Source of the DNA: an uncultured Verrucomicrobiota bacterium | GTDB taxonomy: Bacteria > Verrucomicrobiota > Verrucomicrobiia > Opitutales > Opitutaceae | Direction of reading: 5' to 3' | DNA: 58,438 nt | NCBI GenBank assembly: GCA_903876795.1 | Contig: CAIRBK010000092.1 | Location: 1 to 58,438 of the forward strand | Part shown: positions 8,202 to 17,335 of the stretch, in pieces | Numbering within the stretch: position 1 is the first letter of the stretch | How the letters are laid out: the number at the start of each line of letters is the position of its first letter | Translations under genes and position numbers: made by a program | The notes under the pieces: model-generated | Seen by the model: the letters and a program-made list of their open reading frames with translations, nothing else | What the model was told of the DNA's origin: nothing | Database searches by the model: none

Positions 8202-10296
8202 CCGGCCAAGCGAGCGCCCAACCGCTCGCGGAATCCACCAGAGCCAGCACACCTTCGACCGGCCCGTCGCCGGTCACTTCGGCCACGCGGCAGACAATTC
8301 CCACTTCCCCCGGGACTCGTACGTTTTCCCAACGCGCCGACGACCACGCCGGACTTAGGCTTCGCCACTGGAGGGTATCGCCGCCGGCAACCTTGCCCAA
8401 GGCAAACCACGGTGCCACCTCCAAGACGCCGGCAGCCGTCACGACCTCGATTCGTCGCTCGGCCGCCGTCACCCGCAGCCTCGCCAATTCCCGCCCGGCG
8501 CCCGATAGCAGCACGGCGCCAAAATCCTTGCTTGGGACCAGCTCGGGCCAGACCAGCCGCACCCTGCTCCCGCCGCCCACAATCGACGCACCGTCCAGGG
8601 GTCGCCGCGACTGGGCGTCCACCCACACCGGTTTCGACGCGACTTCTGCGGGCGCCAGCACCAGTTCCAATCCCGCTTTGAACTGCGGACTCCGAAACGC
8701 CTCCGGCAGTCTCGCTTGCATCGCCGCCACTGCGGCGGCGCGTGCCGCCGCCACCGCCTCGCGGGAATCTCCCTCACCCGGCCAGGTGGGCAAAACCACG
8801 TCTCGTACCGTTCGCGCCTCGACCGTCCCCACCTGCCACGCCAACGACCGATACTCCACCGCGAGGGACGCCGACACGAGGCCCGTATCCGCCGGCTCAG
8901 CCGGCTCTCCCGCATTGCGCGTGCTCGTTTTGTCCTCCGTCGCGACCTGCGCTTCAGGCCGGGGTAAACGACGAGGCACACCCGCACCCGCAGGCTCGGG
9001 CTGGTGACCTGCAACGCCGTCCGGGGAACTCGCCGTCCGCCGGGCCCGGTCTTTCGGCGCAGGTTCTCTTGGCTCCAGCAGGGCCGGTTCGAGCACACCC
9101 CGCTGCTTCCGCGCCTCGATATCCAAACCCGGCCCGGGCGGAGAAGCGGGCGCAGGCGGCACATCCCGAGCCTTCCGCGAGGGGCCGGTACCCTCCGTGG
9201 GTGGCGGGACACTGTCGGGAAACGCCAGCGACATCACGTCGCCGCCCGCAGTGGCCCCCTTTCGACCTTGCCCGCTGCCGCCTCCCGGCTGGGAGTCTCC
9301 GACCGGAGCGGAATCCGCCGACGCTCCCTTGCCCGGATTGGCCACGAACAGCCCCGTATCCGGTTCACCCGTGACCTTGGAGGCGGGGCCGGCTGCGGCA
9401 CCGCGCGGATCCTGGGTTGCGGCCATCCCGCCAACGGTCGCCCCCGGAATCCCTGCTCCCGCCCAAGGATCGGCTTCCATCTGCGTGCTTTGCTCTCGTT
9501 CACCACCGGTCGCCCCGGCACCAACCCGGACGACACTGGTGACCGATCCCATGCCTTGGTCGGGCACAACGGCGCGCTCGTCCGGCTCCCGACGCTCCGG
9601 CGCGCGAGGACGCTCAAAAAATTTGGCCACATCCTGGACAGTTTCCGACGGCACTTGTTCGGCCGGCTGGGTCGTACCGCCCGCACGACGCGTCCAAAAC
9701 ACTCCGGCCGCCGTCAGGGCGGCCACCAAAGCCAGCACAACCGCAATCAACGTCAAGCGACGTCTGGTGCCCGAGGTCTGCCCTGAGGGAGCACCGCCGG
9801 CCGCGATCATCCCCGCCTGCTCGCCCTCACGAGACTGCGTCCCGTCTTGTTCGCGCACGGCCACCGCCGGTGACTTGATTCCCCAACTGCGCACCATCCA
9901 GCCCCCCGGCGTCAAAACGGCTTGCGCGGAGAGCTCCGCATCGGCGGCGCGCACCAAGCCGTTGACCATCGTCCTCATCGCCTCCACCAGCTCCGCCGGA
10001 CTCAGCCCGGCGACCGGCTCGCGGCGACGCTCCATGTCATCCGACAAATCCAACAGCGCCTCTTTGAGCCGTGCGCGCACGTCGGCCAGATCGACCACCG
10101 ACGGCGCGGCGGGGAGTTCCGGCGACTCCCAGACCCAGGCCACGGTGCCCGCTCCCGCCCGTCGGCGCGGCTCCATCAACACCCGTCGAAAACTCGGCTT
10201 CAACAACATCCACCAGGCGTGTACCGGACGCCCGCCGACGCTCATCGCGGAGCGCTCGGGATCGTCCGCCCGCCAAACCACCCGCTCGTCCGTCAT
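8137..10296 (-). CDS. Large single-pass membrane protein with low-complexity region
   Basis: A 719-residue protein of unknown family. Residues 1-178 look soluble and include a helical stretch (DLADVRARLKEALLDLSDDMERR). A single membrane helix spans about 181-201 (LTLIAVVLALVAALTAAGVFW). Residues about 205-450 are Gly/Pro/Ala-rich and probably disordered, and a C-terminal domain of about 270 residues follows. The layout suggests a type II membrane anchor with a long periplasmic linker and a folded tip. Its start overlaps the stop of the upstream lipoprotein gene in an ATGA, so the pair is probably translationally coupled. Confidence 0.7.
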   Translation of the reverse strand: MTDERVVWRADDPERSAMSVGGRPVHAWWMLLKPSFRRVLMEPRRRAGAGTVAWVWESPELPAAPSVVDLADVRARLKEALLDLSDDMERRREPVAGLSPAELVEAMRTMVNGLVRAADAELSAQAVLTPGGWMVRSWGIKSPAVAVREQDGTQSREGEQAGMIAAGGAPSGQTSGTRRRLTLIAVVLALVAALTAAGVFWTRRAGGTTQPAEQVPSETVQDVAKFFERPRAPERREPDERAVVPDQGMGSVTSVVRVGAGATGGEREQSTQMEADPWAGAGIPGATVGGMAATQDPRGAAAGPASKVTGEPDTGLFVANPGKGASADSAPVGDSQPGGGSGQGRKGATAGGDVMSLAFPDSVPPPTEGTGPSRKARDVPPAPASPPGPGLDIEARKQRGVLEPALLEPREPAPKDRARRTASSPDGVAGHQPEPAGAGVPRRLPRPEAQVATEDKTSTRNAGEPAEPADTGLVSASLAVEYRSLAWQVGTVEARTVRDVVLPTWPGEGDSREAVAAARAAAVAAMQARLPEAFRSPQFKAGLELVLAPAEVASKPVWVDAQSRRPLDGASIVGGGSRVRLVWPELVPSKDFGAVLLSGAGRELARLRVTAAERRIEVVTAAGVLEVAPWFALGKVAGGDTLQWRSLSPAWSSARWENVRVPGEVGIVCRVAEVTGDGPVEGVLALVDSASGWALAWPVRSWTRPETRWYRIFSMVDAE

Positions 10297-10742
10297 GGCC
10301 GCCCCCCGTCGCCCGAGAACAGGGTGGCCAGCGGCCAGGTGTAGGTGCGCCCGGGCACCAGAAGGAGTTCCACGCTCTCGTCAGCCCCTTCGGAGAGTAC
10401 CGGCCCGCCGTTCGGGGCAACGGGCTCACGTCGCAACCGATACGCGCCCCCGGCCACGGAAAAGGTTTTGGTTTCCCGCGGAGACACCGGCTGCCACGAG
10501 CCCGGCTGCGGTGCAGCCCGGCCCGTGCCCAAGGGTTCAAACGCCACCCGCCACGGCCAACCCGTGAGGTTTTCCACCACGACCTTCGCCGTCGCGGGCG
10601 CCGGCGCCTCCGCCCGCGGCGGCGTCGCGCACCCGCCCCACGGCAACCATCCCCCGATCAACGCCAGCGCCAAAACCGGCCGCAGTCGGCGCATTCGCCG
10701 TCTCACGGGCGAGTCGGTTCCGATTGGCGGCAAAAAATTCAT
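10293..10742 (-). CDS. Putative lipoprotein
   Basis: A short protein with an N-terminal hydrophobic segment (LRPVLALALIGGWLPWGGC) that ends in a cysteine fitting a lipobox. The mature part of about 110 residues includes a beta-rich stretch (VVVENLTGWPWRVAFEP). The ATG at 10742 is given; the internal ATG at 10694 would give a more typical short lipoprotein signal and is equally possible, since neither has a clear ribosome-binding site. It overlaps the downstream membrane-protein gene by four bases (ATGA), which suggests the two products work together in the envelope. Confidence 0.65.
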   Translation of the reverse strand: MNFLPPIGTDSPVRRRMRRLRPVLALALIGGWLPWGGCATPPRAEAPAPATAKVVVENLTGWPWRVAFEPLGTGRAAPQPGSWQPVSPRETKTFSVAGGAYRLRREPVAPNGGPVLSEGADESVELLLVPGRTYTWPLATLFSGDGGRP

Positions 10743-10870
10743 GGGGTGGCACCGTCCCGCGTGAGTGCGGCCCGGCTGGACGCCACCCTAGGATTTCCCG
10801 AGGGGCCTGCGCAAGCCACGTTGGTTGACACACGCGTATCAGCGATGCGAAGCACTCGCCGCGATCACCC

Positions 10871-11236
10871 ATGAAGAAGTCCACCGCAGCCGTCCGCAAC
10901 TACTACGTCCTCCCTTGCTGCCTGCTGTTGCTCAACCTCGTCAACAGCCTCGTCGGCTACAAGTCGGAGCTCATCGACGAACCGTTTCTGCGCACGCTGG
11001 CGGTCATCTTTCTCGTCCTGTTCGGATCATCGCTGGTCGCCTTCGTATTCGCGCCGGCCATCGGCCTGGCCGTCAACTCGCTGTTGCGCGGAGGCCGGCG
11101 CAATGGCGGCCAACTGGGCGAAGTCATCGCCCTGCTCGTCCTCGGCGCGGGCGTCTTCTGGTGCTACTACCAGCTTTGCAACTACGGCCCCTCCGCCCTC
11201 CTTCTCGCCGACTGGCGCAACCCCGCGCACCGCTGA
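10871..11236 (+). CDS. Small integral membrane protein
   Basis: A 121-residue protein with three hydrophobic helices (YYVLPCCLLLLNLVNSLV, TLAVIFLVLFGSSLVAFVFA and VIALLVLGAGVFWCYYQLC) joined by a short basic Gly/Arg loop. No family is recognised. The ATG at 10871 starts a compact N-terminus (MKKSTAAVRN). It is divergent from the lipoprotein gene and convergent with gluQRS. Confidence 0.6.
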   Translation: MKKSTAAVRNYYVLPCCLLLLNLVNSLVGYKSELIDEPFLRTLAVIFLVLFGSSLVAFVFAPAIGLAVNSLLRGGRRNGGQLGEVIALLVLGAGVFWCYYQLCNYGPSALLLADWRNPAHR

Positions 11237-11273
11237 GGCCGCGCGCCGCAACGCGCCGTCCATCCGTCGTCGA

Positions 11274-12110
11274 TCAGACGCTTAAATCCAGATTGGCCGG
11301 TGAGACCCCGCAGGCCCGGAGTTCGGCCAGCGCAAGCGCATCGTGGCGCTTCGCCAGACGCCGGCCGTGCTCGTCCAGCATGAGCGGACAGTGGTAATAC
11401 CCCGGCGCCGTCCGCCCCAGCGCCCGGATGACCAGCAGTTGCCGGAAAGTCGATCGGATCAAATCCGCCCCGCGCACCACCTCGGTGACGCCGAGCTCCG
11501 CGTCGTCCACCGCGCACGCCAGTTGGTAGCTGGGCACGCCGTCCTTCCTCCACACCAGAAAATCGCCCAAATCACTCCCCGCGACCGCCGCCTGCCGACC
11601 GAAATACCCGTCGTCAAAGGCGACCAACTCGCCCTCCGGCACACGGAAGCGCCAGTTGGTCCCCCACCCTGCCTCGTCGAGCGGCGGCAACGGCGCGCCC
11701 GCCGGCGGACGCAAGACCGGAGGGTAAAACGGCTCGTCGCCCTCGGCCCCCTCGTGCGGCGCGGAGACCGCCGCTTCGGCCAATTCCCGGCGTGAATGGC
11801 GGCACGGAAAGATCACCCCCGCCGCGTGCAACCGCTCCAGCGCGGCGCGGTAGCGGTCCAGCCGGGCGCTTTGCGACACCATCGGCTCCGCCCACTCCAG
11901 CCCCAGCCAACGCAGATCCTCAATCATCGCGGCGACAAACTCCGGCCGGCAACGGGCCGCGTCGAGATCGTCGTTGCGCATCAGCAGGCGGCCCCCGGCG
12001 GCGCGGGCGCGCCGGTGCGCGACCGCAAACGTGCGCGCATGACCGAGGTGCAGGCGGCCCGTGGGCGATGGCGCGAGGCGCCCGACATAACTGGACGGCG
12101 GATTGACCAT
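11274..12110 (-). CDS. gluQRS: Glutamyl-Q tRNA(Asp) synthetase
   Basis: This truncated glutamyl-tRNA synthetase paralogue activates glutamate and attaches it to queuosine-34 of tRNA(Asp). Support: 278 residues, the class I signature RLAPSPTGRLHLGHA with the HIGH-type motif, LRWLGLEWAEP, VVRGADLIRSTFRQ, and RRLAKRHDALAL at the KMSKS position. It lacks the anticodon-binding domain of a full GltX. The usual zinc site is not obvious in this copy. It starts at the ATG at 12110 and is divergent from the LOG gene. Confidence 0.9.
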   Translation of the reverse strand: MVNPPSSYVGRLAPSPTGRLHLGHARTFAVAHRRARAAGGRLLMRNDDLDAARCRPEFVAAMIEDLRWLGLEWAEPMVSQSARLDRYRAALERLHAAGVIFPCRHSRRELAEAAVSAPHEGAEGDEPFYPPVLRPPAGAPLPPLDEAGWGTNWRFRVPEGELVAFDDGYFGRQAAVAGSDLGDFLVWRKDGVPSYQLACAVDDAELGVTEVVRGADLIRSTFRQLLVIRALGRTAPGYYHCPLMLDEHGRRLAKRHDALALAELRACGVSPANLDLSV

Positions 12111-12191
12111 TGTCGCCCACGATTCGGTACGAATTTTTCACACATTTCAGGCTTAATCAGTGCCGGGGACCGTCCATAAGGGAGCGCATCC

Positions 12192-12764
12192 ATGACCAAG
12201 CTCCTCTGCGTTTATTGCTCCTCCAGCACGCGACTCGACCCCAAGTATTACGAAGCCGGCGAGCGGCTGGGACGCGAAATGGTCGCACATGGCTGGGGCC
12301 TGGTTTACGGCGGCGGCAACGTCGGCATCATGGGCGCGGTGGCCCGCAGCGTGCAGTCGGCGGGCGGCGTGGTCGTGGGCGTCATCCCCGACTTCATGAA
12401 GGAGCGCGAACTCGCCTATACGGACGCGACCGAGCTCCTCATCGTGCCCACCATGCGCGAGCGCAAACGCATCATGGCCGAGCGGGCCCACGCCTTTCTC
12501 ACCTTGCCCGGCGGCATCGGCACCCTGGAGGAACTCTCCGAGATCATGACCGAGCGCCACCTCAACCTCACCCGCAAGCCTCTCGTCCTCCTCAATCAGG
12601 ACGGCTTCTACGACGATCTGCTCCGTTTCTTCGAACGCATGGTCGCCGAGCGCTTCAAATCCCGCGGCGTCGCCGAACTGCTGGCGGTCGCCCCGACGGT
12701 CGCCGACGTCTGGCCGCTCCTCCACAATCCCAAGGAATACCACGCCGACCCGCTCTGGCTCTAG
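12192..12764 (+). CDS. LOG-family protein (TIGR00730), nucleotide 5'-monophosphate phosphoribohydrolase type
   Basis: Members of this Rossmann-fold family cleave N6-modified AMP (cytokinin riboside monophosphate) or other nucleotide monophosphates to base and ribose 5-phosphate. The 190-residue protein has the signature LPGGIGTLEE with the catalytic Glu, the preceding MRERKRIMAERAHAF helix with its conserved Arg, and the N-terminal GLVYGGGNVGIMG phosphate loop. The biological substrate here is unknown. The gene ends within the stop codon region of the convergent pseudouridine synthase gene. Confidence 0.88.
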   Translation: MTKLLCVYCSSSTRLDPKYYEAGERLGREMVAHGWGLVYGGGNVGIMGAVARSVQSAGGVVVGVIPDFMKERELAYTDATELLIVPTMRERKRIMAERAHAFLTLPGGIGTLEELSEIMTERHLNLTRKPLVLLNQDGFYDDLLRFFERMVAERFKSRGVAELLAVAPTVADVWPLLHNPKEYHADPLWL

Positions 12765-13630
12765 GGTTTGACCGGCCCCAACCGCTCCCGGGCAAAGGCC
12801 AGCATATCCGCCGGCAACGGCGCGCAGAAGGTAAATGGCAGCCCGGCCGGCTCCAGGCCGATCTCGGCGCAGTGCAACGCCTGCCGCTCCATCAACAGCT
12901 TGTCCGCCAGGGTGGGCGTCCACCCGTGGTCGATGAAGTCCAGGTAGCAACGCGCGTCGGGACCGTAGATCTTGTCGCCCACCACCGGGTGGCCGAGCCA
13001 TTGCAGGTGGGCGCGAATCTGGTGCTTGCGCCCCGTCTCCAGATCGGCGCGCACCAGCGAAAATCCGTTCGCCGCCGCCTCGGGCGTGAAATGCGTCACC
13101 GCCGCCTTCGCCTCCAGATCGCCCATCCGCACGACCGCGCTCTTCACAAACACCGGGCTGTGCAGGTCCACCCCCAACGGTTGGTCCACCGTCACCGGCA
13201 CGCGTAATTCCCCCCAGGTGAGCGCGCGGTAACGCTTGGTCACACGACGGTCCATCACCGCCTTTTGCAGGCGCGACGCCATCCCGGGGTCCTTGGCCAG
13301 CAGGATGACGCCGCTCGTCTCACGATCGAGGCGGAAAACAAGGTGCACGGTCCGCAACCGGGTGTATTCACGCGCCGCGCCGACCAGGCTCGACCACGGG
13401 CCGGCCTTCGACGGATGGCAGACCACGTCTCCCGGCTTGGAAATGACCAGCAGCCGGTCGTCTTCATGCACGATCCACGCCTTCAACTCGTCCGGCGCGA
13501 TCATGCGCACGGTGCCCTCGCGCGGCTCGCCGCGCCGGGGCGGCCAAGCGCAGGCCCGGATGTCGTAGTCCACCGAGGCGGGCTGTTCCCGCCGGGGCGC
13601 GTCCGCCGGGCCGGTAGCGGAATCATTCAC
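12761..13630 (-). CDS. RluA-family pseudouridine synthase
   Basis: The protein isomerises specific uridines in rRNA or tRNA. The catalytic motif FRLDRETSG places the nucleophilic Asp at about residue 102, and the RKHQIRAHLQWLGHPVVGDKIYG segment is typical. I cannot tell which RNA site it modifies; no S4 domain is present. The start is set at GTG 13630, which overlaps the TGA of the upstream SDR gene as GTGA. The longer in-frame extension to 13885 lies inside the SDR gene and is not homologous. It forms a coupled pair with that gene. Confidence 0.88.
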   Translation of the reverse strand: MNDSATGPADAPRREQPASVDYDIRACAWPPRRGEPREGTVRMIAPDELKAWIVHEDDRLLVISKPGDVVCHPSKAGPWSSLVGAAREYTRLRTVHLVFRLDRETSGVILLAKDPGMASRLQKAVMDRRVTKRYRALTWGELRVPVTVDQPLGVDLHSPVFVKSAVVRMGDLEAKAAVTHFTPEAAANGFSLVRADLETGRKHQIRAHLQWLGHPVVGDKIYGPDARCYLDFIDHGWTPTLADKLLMERQALHCAEIGLEPAGLPFTFCAPLPADMLAFARERLGPVKP

Positions 13631-14445
13631 GCCGACACCTTGCTCAGGCGCCAGCGCGCCAGGATCTTGGCGCTGATGCGTGCGGCCAGCGGCTTGGGCA
13701 ACTTGGACGAGAACGCCGCGAGCACTTTGTTTTTCCAACCGGTGACGACCTGCGCCTTGCCCGCCGCCAGCGCCTGCACCGCCTCGCGCACGACCTCCTC
13801 GGTGGTCTGCCCGAGCGAATCGGTGACCGAGCCTTTTTTGAGCCCCGCCCGGCGGAAAAACTCCGTCGAGGTCGGCCCCGGGCACACCGCCAGAGCGCGC
13901 AAACCCGTCCCGCGCAACTCCTCGTTAAGCGCGAGGCTCCAGTGCAGCACAAACGCCTTGGTCGCGCCGTAGCTGGCCAGGTAGGGCGTGGGCTGAAATG
14001 CCGCCGTCGAGGCCACCGTCATGATCGCCCCGCCGCGTTGTTTTAGCATCGGCAATAAGCGCCCGGTCAGGTCCACCACCGCCCGCACGTTGACGTCGAG
14101 CATCTCAAGTTGGTGCGGCAGATTGGGCTCGGGGAAATGCCCGTAGGCCCCGAAGCCGCTGTTGTTGATCAACAGGACGGGACCGGCCGGCGCGTGCTCC
14201 GTAAGCAACCGTAATACCTCCCCCGCCGCTTCGGAAATCTCCCCGGGTTTGGAGAGATCACAGGGAACATGGCGCAAGTTAAGCTGACGTAGATTTATGT
14301 CCGGAACTCGTCGTGAAAGATTGCAAATGAACACGCCGGGACTCACTGTTGGCAGCAGATCAATGAAGGACTTTCCAATACCGGAAGATCCGCCCGTCAC
14401 GACGACGGCCGCATACCTTGTGACTTCTTCGCTTAGCGAGGACAT
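13627..14445 (-). CDS. Short-chain dehydrogenase/reductase
   Basis: A classical SDR of 272 residues. The nucleotide-binding motif is TGGSSGIGKS, the structural NNSG motif follows, and the active-site triad is visible as the Ser in TVASTAAF and the Tyr and Lys in YGATKAF. The LRALAVCPGPTSTEF segment is typical. These enzymes oxidise or reduce small alcohols and ketones with NAD(P); the substrate is unknown. It is translationally coupled to the pseudouridine synthase downstream and divergent from hpf across 56 bp. Confidence 0.9.
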   Translation of the reverse strand: MSSLSEEVTRYAAVVVTGGSSGIGKSFIDLLPTVSPGVFICNLSRRVPDINLRQLNLRHVPCDLSKPGEISEAAGEVLRLLTEHAPAGPVLLINNSGFGAYGHFPEPNLPHQLEMLDVNVRAVVDLTGRLLPMLKQRGGAIMTVASTAAFQPTPYLASYGATKAFVLHWSLALNEELRGTGLRALAVCPGPTSTEFFRRAGLKKGSVTDSLGQTTEEVVREAVQALAAGKAQVVTGWKNKVLAAFSSKLPKPLAARISAKILARWRLSKVSA

Positions 14446-14501
14446 GGTGACAAGAAGGCTACCAATTTCAGGCTAGGTCTAACCAAAAACATACCGCAGC
14501 T

Positions 14502-14876
14502 ATGAATAGAAATACCAAAAAGCAGGAAGTGATCGTTTCAGGCATCCATCTCGAACTGACGCCGTCCCTCAAGACGTTCGTTCAGGAAAAATCCGAGCGT
14601 CTGTTCCGCCATCAAGAGCGCATCATCCGTGTCCGTGTCGAACTGGAGTGCGACCCAAAGCAAGCTGTCGCCCAGAAATTCACCGCCAAAGGCCATATCG
14701 AGATTTTTGGTCCCGATATGAACGCCTCGGTCTCGACCGATGAATGCCACAAGGCGATCGCGATGCTCATCGACAAACTTGACCGTATGCTCGAACGCCG
14801 CGCCCACATGATCAAATCCAAGCGCCAACGCGTGCGCGTGGCCGATCTCGAGGGAGCCGTTCCGGAGTCGATGTAA
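14502..14876 (+). CDS. hpf: Ribosome hibernation-promoting factor (short HPF/RaiA type)
   Basis: This protein binds the A and P sites of idle 30S subunits and stabilises inactive ribosomes in starvation. The 124-residue length and the pattern VSGIHLELTPSLKTFVQEK, with a later helix ECHKAIAMLIDKLDRML and a basic tail, match the S30AE/HPF fold; the long-HPF dimerisation domain is absent. A good intrinsic terminator follows. A decayed copy of its 3' end and terminator lies at about 26.12-26.24 kb. Confidence 0.92.
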   Translation: MNRNTKKQEVIVSGIHLELTPSLKTFVQEKSERLFRHQERIIRVRVELECDPKQAVAQKFTAKGHIEIFGPDMNASVSTDECHKAIAMLIDKLDRMLERRAHMIKSKRQRVRVADLEGAVPESM

Positions 14877-14907
14877 ACCACACCCGTTCGTTTTTTTAGT
14901 CTCAGCA

Positions 14908-14938
14908 GACCCGCCGATCCTAGCCCGGCGGGTCTTTT
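14908..14938 (+). terminator. Intrinsic terminator of hpf
   Basis: GACCCGCCG (14908-14916) pairs with CGGCGGGTC (14926-14934), followed by TTTT. It lies 32 bp after the hpf stop codon. Confidence 0.85.
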
Positions 14939-15143
14939 GTTGTCCGCTGCGGCCGACCGTAATCCATTTATCATGAGACCGCCGTTGGCGACGGCGGATC
15001 GTCGGCCGAGGCGTCCCCCCGGGGCCTTTGCCATTCAAGCCGATGGGGCGGTTTTTAAACCATTCCGGGCGTTGAGTCGCGCCGCAGCCAAATCGCTGAC
15101 TCGCTTCCGCCCTGCCTCTTCGGCCTGCGAGTGCTGCCAGCCA

Positions 15144-16388
15144 TCAACCGCAGACTTCGGGCTGGGGGCGAATCTTGCGAGGACCGTCGGGCGCCGGTGA
15201 CTTCTGGAGCTGGGGACGCGGCCGCCGGGCGGCGGCGGGGTCAAGAAATTCAAGGCGGCCCAGTTTGTCGGCGGCGAGCTCGGTGAACCAGATGTTGCCG
15301 TCGGGCCCCTGGGTGATGCGGTGCATCACCGTGTCGGGCGTAGGCACCTCGTAAAAGGTGATCGGCACATCGGAAATGTCGCCGGTCTGACCTGCGTGCG
15401 GCGCAAGTGTCACGGAAGCGTCGATCCGCACGATGGCGTCGGTGCCGGCGGGATAAGGATTGCTCTGGTTTACGTAGGCCTGGGTCCAGAGATTGCCGGC
15501 GGAGTCGAAGGCAAGCGAAGCGAGAATGGTGTTGGCGTGCAGCAAGGGCACGGGATACTCGACGAGCGAGACAAACTCCCGGGTGACGGGATCAAGGAGA
15601 ATGCGGCCGACCTTGTTGCCGGCCTCCTCGCTGAACCACAACGAGTGTCCGTCGGGGCCGGGGGTGACGCCGATGGGACGGCTGTTGGGCGTGGGTATCG
15701 GATATTCGGTGACGACTCCGTCGGGGGTGACGCGGGCGATCTGGTTGCCCACGAGTTCGGTGCACCACATGTTGCCGTCGGGTCCGGCGGTGATGTAGAT
15801 CGGCACGGAGCCGACGGTGGGCAGCACGAAGTGCGTGACCGTGCCGTCGGCCGCGATGCGGCCCACGGTGCCGGTGGCCTTTCCGGTGAACCAGAGGGTG
15901 ACGCCGTCGGGGGCGATGCCCAGGCCGTGCGGGTTGGTGTTGATGGGAGCGGGCGAACCTGCGGAGTGCAGCGAGACGTCGATGACCTTCAGTATCCTGC
16001 CGGTGGTTTGGTCGATCTGCACAACCTTGCCCGCGAATTCAAGCGTGACCCAGAGGTTTCCGGCGGCGTCAAACTGGATGCCGTGCGGACCGCTGCCGGC
16101 GGGCATGGAGAAGAACGTGGGCCGGCCGTCGAGCGTGACGCGGGCGAGGCCGTCATGGGTCTGTCCGGTAACCCAAAACACCTGGGAACCGGAAGCAGCG
16201 GCGCGGTTGTAGGTGAGTTCATGGGTGGAGCCGCTGGTGCCCTTGGGCCAGTTGAGCGGGAACTCGGCGATCGAGGCGACGGTGGCGACCGGGCCGTTGG
16301 AAGCGACTGGCCGGGGTCCGGCGTGGAGCAGCGCAACGACAGCGGCAGCACCTGTGAATAGAAGCCCTAATGCAAGGAGTGGTTTCAT
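15144..16388 (-). CDS. Vgb-like beta-propeller protein (virginiamycin B lyase family)
   Basis: A 414-residue protein with an N-terminal signal or anchor (MKPLLALGLLFTGAAAVVALL) and repeated propeller blades carrying the motif GPDGNMWCTE / GPDGNIWFTE / APDGVTLWFTG. The pattern matches the streptogramin lyase-like family. Most such proteins are not antibiotic lyases, so a resistance role is not supported; an exported binding or lyase role is more likely. It is the last gene of the leftward cluster and starts 21 bp after the upstream membrane-protein gene. The C-terminal 30 residues are Pro/Arg-rich. Confidence 0.75.
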   Translation of the reverse strand: MKPLLALGLLFTGAAAVVALLHAGPRPVASNGPVATVASIAEFPLNWPKGTSGSTHELTYNRAAASGSQVFWVTGQTHDGLARVTLDGRPTFFSMPAGSGPHGIQFDAAGNLWVTLEFAGKVVQIDQTTGRILKVIDVSLHSAGSPAPINTNPHGLGIAPDGVTLWFTGKATGTVGRIAADGTVTHFVLPTVGSVPIYITAGPDGNMWCTELVGNQIARVTPDGVVTEYPIPTPNSRPIGVTPGPDGHSLWFSEEAGNKVGRILLDPVTREFVSLVEYPVPLLHANTILASLAFDSAGNLWTQAYVNQSNPYPAGTDAIVRIDASVTLAPHAGQTGDISDVPITFYEVPTPDTVMHRITQGPDGNIWFTELAADKLGRLEFLDPAAARRPRPQLQKSPAPDGPRKIRPQPEVCG

Positions 16389-16409
16389 GGATAAAAAAAG
16401 GGGGCGGGA

Positions 16410-16985
16410 TTACTTTCGGGCCTTGTCGGCCGTGGATTGCAGGAAGTTGGATACGACGTTGGCCATCTGGTGAACGCCCTCGCTGCCGCCCGCGAGGACT
16501 GCACCGGTGACAAAGACATCCACGGCGATATACAACCCGTGGCTCCCCGGAGCGGCGACGATGCTGTCGAGGGCGCGCACGCCGGCGAGGCTGATCAGCA
16601 GACCCAAGACGAGACTGATGACGAGGGCGATCTGCTTGGTGGCGGCGCGGTAGTCGGAGAGGTTCTTTTTCGCCAGCGCTAGAGCCGGGGTGGCGGCGGG
16701 CGCGGTGATGTCGTTCGTTTTCATGTCGGCGATCCGCGCCAACTCCGTCTCGACCACGGATTCCAAATGATCGGCGTCGGCGTCGCGGAGCACCATGATG
16801 ACAACCTCGACGGCGCGCTCGATGAACAACGCCACCGTGAACAACCAAGTGAGCACGCCGGCGATGGCCTGCGGGTCGAATCCTTTCAAGGCGATGCCGG
16901 AGGGTATCGCCTGCTTAAACGCGACGAACGCCAAGGCGGCGACCAGCGTGAGGAGCAAAAGGACGGGAGATAGTTTGGACTTCAT
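16410..16985 (-). CDS. Membrane protein of unknown function
   Basis: A 191-residue protein with four hydrophobic segments: about residues 5-24, 39-55 (AGVLTWLFTVALFIERAV), 119-140 (IALVISLVLGLLISLAGVRAL) and 150-168 (GLYIAVDVFVTGAVLAGG). A charged helical hairpin separates the two pairs. The C-terminal motif GGSEGVHQMANVVSNF is distinctive but I cannot name the family. The distance of 21 bp to the Vgb-like gene suggests one transcript; a terminator separates it from the GH31 genes upstream. Confidence 0.65.
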   Translation of the reverse strand: MKSKLSPVLLLLTLVAALAFVAFKQAIPSGIALKGFDPQAIAGVLTWLFTVALFIERAVEVVIMVLRDADADHLESVVETELARIADMKTNDITAPAATPALALAKKNLSDYRAATKQIALVISLVLGLLISLAGVRALDSIVAAPGSHGLYIAVDVFVTGAVLAGGSEGVHQMANVVSNFLQSTADKARK

Positions 16986-17335
16986 GGCGGAGCGAACCGA
17001 CGGAAAGAGATTAACGCGCAGCGCACGAGGGCGATGGACGGGGGACGTTTTGATAAAAGGATCAGCCCGGCTGTAGCTCGTTTAGGGATTGTACAGTCAC
17101 CGGTCTAAGTTTTGGCGAAAGCCGGGACCGCCGGCTTGAGGCCGCGTGCAGCAGCCGTAAATGAGGGCGGGCGGGATGCCGAAGACGTGACCGGCGGGTG
17201 GATTGATTCCATGAGATCCAGTCAATCGGAAGCCGGCGACAGGAACGGACATGGCGAAAAAGCGAAGGGTTCAGGATGAGAAACGGTAAAAAGCCGGGAG
17301 GCGCTACCGGGCCCGCCCCCCGGCTCAATTCGGAA
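16986..17335. other. Intergenic stretch between cluster halves
   Basis: About 350 bp. It holds the intrinsic terminator at 17287-17325 and presumably the promoter for the membrane protein and Vgb-like gene pair. I see no gene in it. Confidence 0.6.
17287..17325 (-). terminator. Intrinsic terminator after the GH31/DUF6209-like operon
   Basis: On the minus strand AGCCGGGGGGC pairs with GCCTCCCGGCT around a GC-rich loop and is followed by TTTTTA. It lies just past the stop codon of the DUF6209-like gene and ends the GH31 transcript. Confidence 0.75.

Noticed and set aside
15144-16388. Antibiotic (streptogramin) resistance gene
   Set aside because: The Vgb-like propeller family is large and mostly unrelated to resistance; the signal anchor and context give no support.
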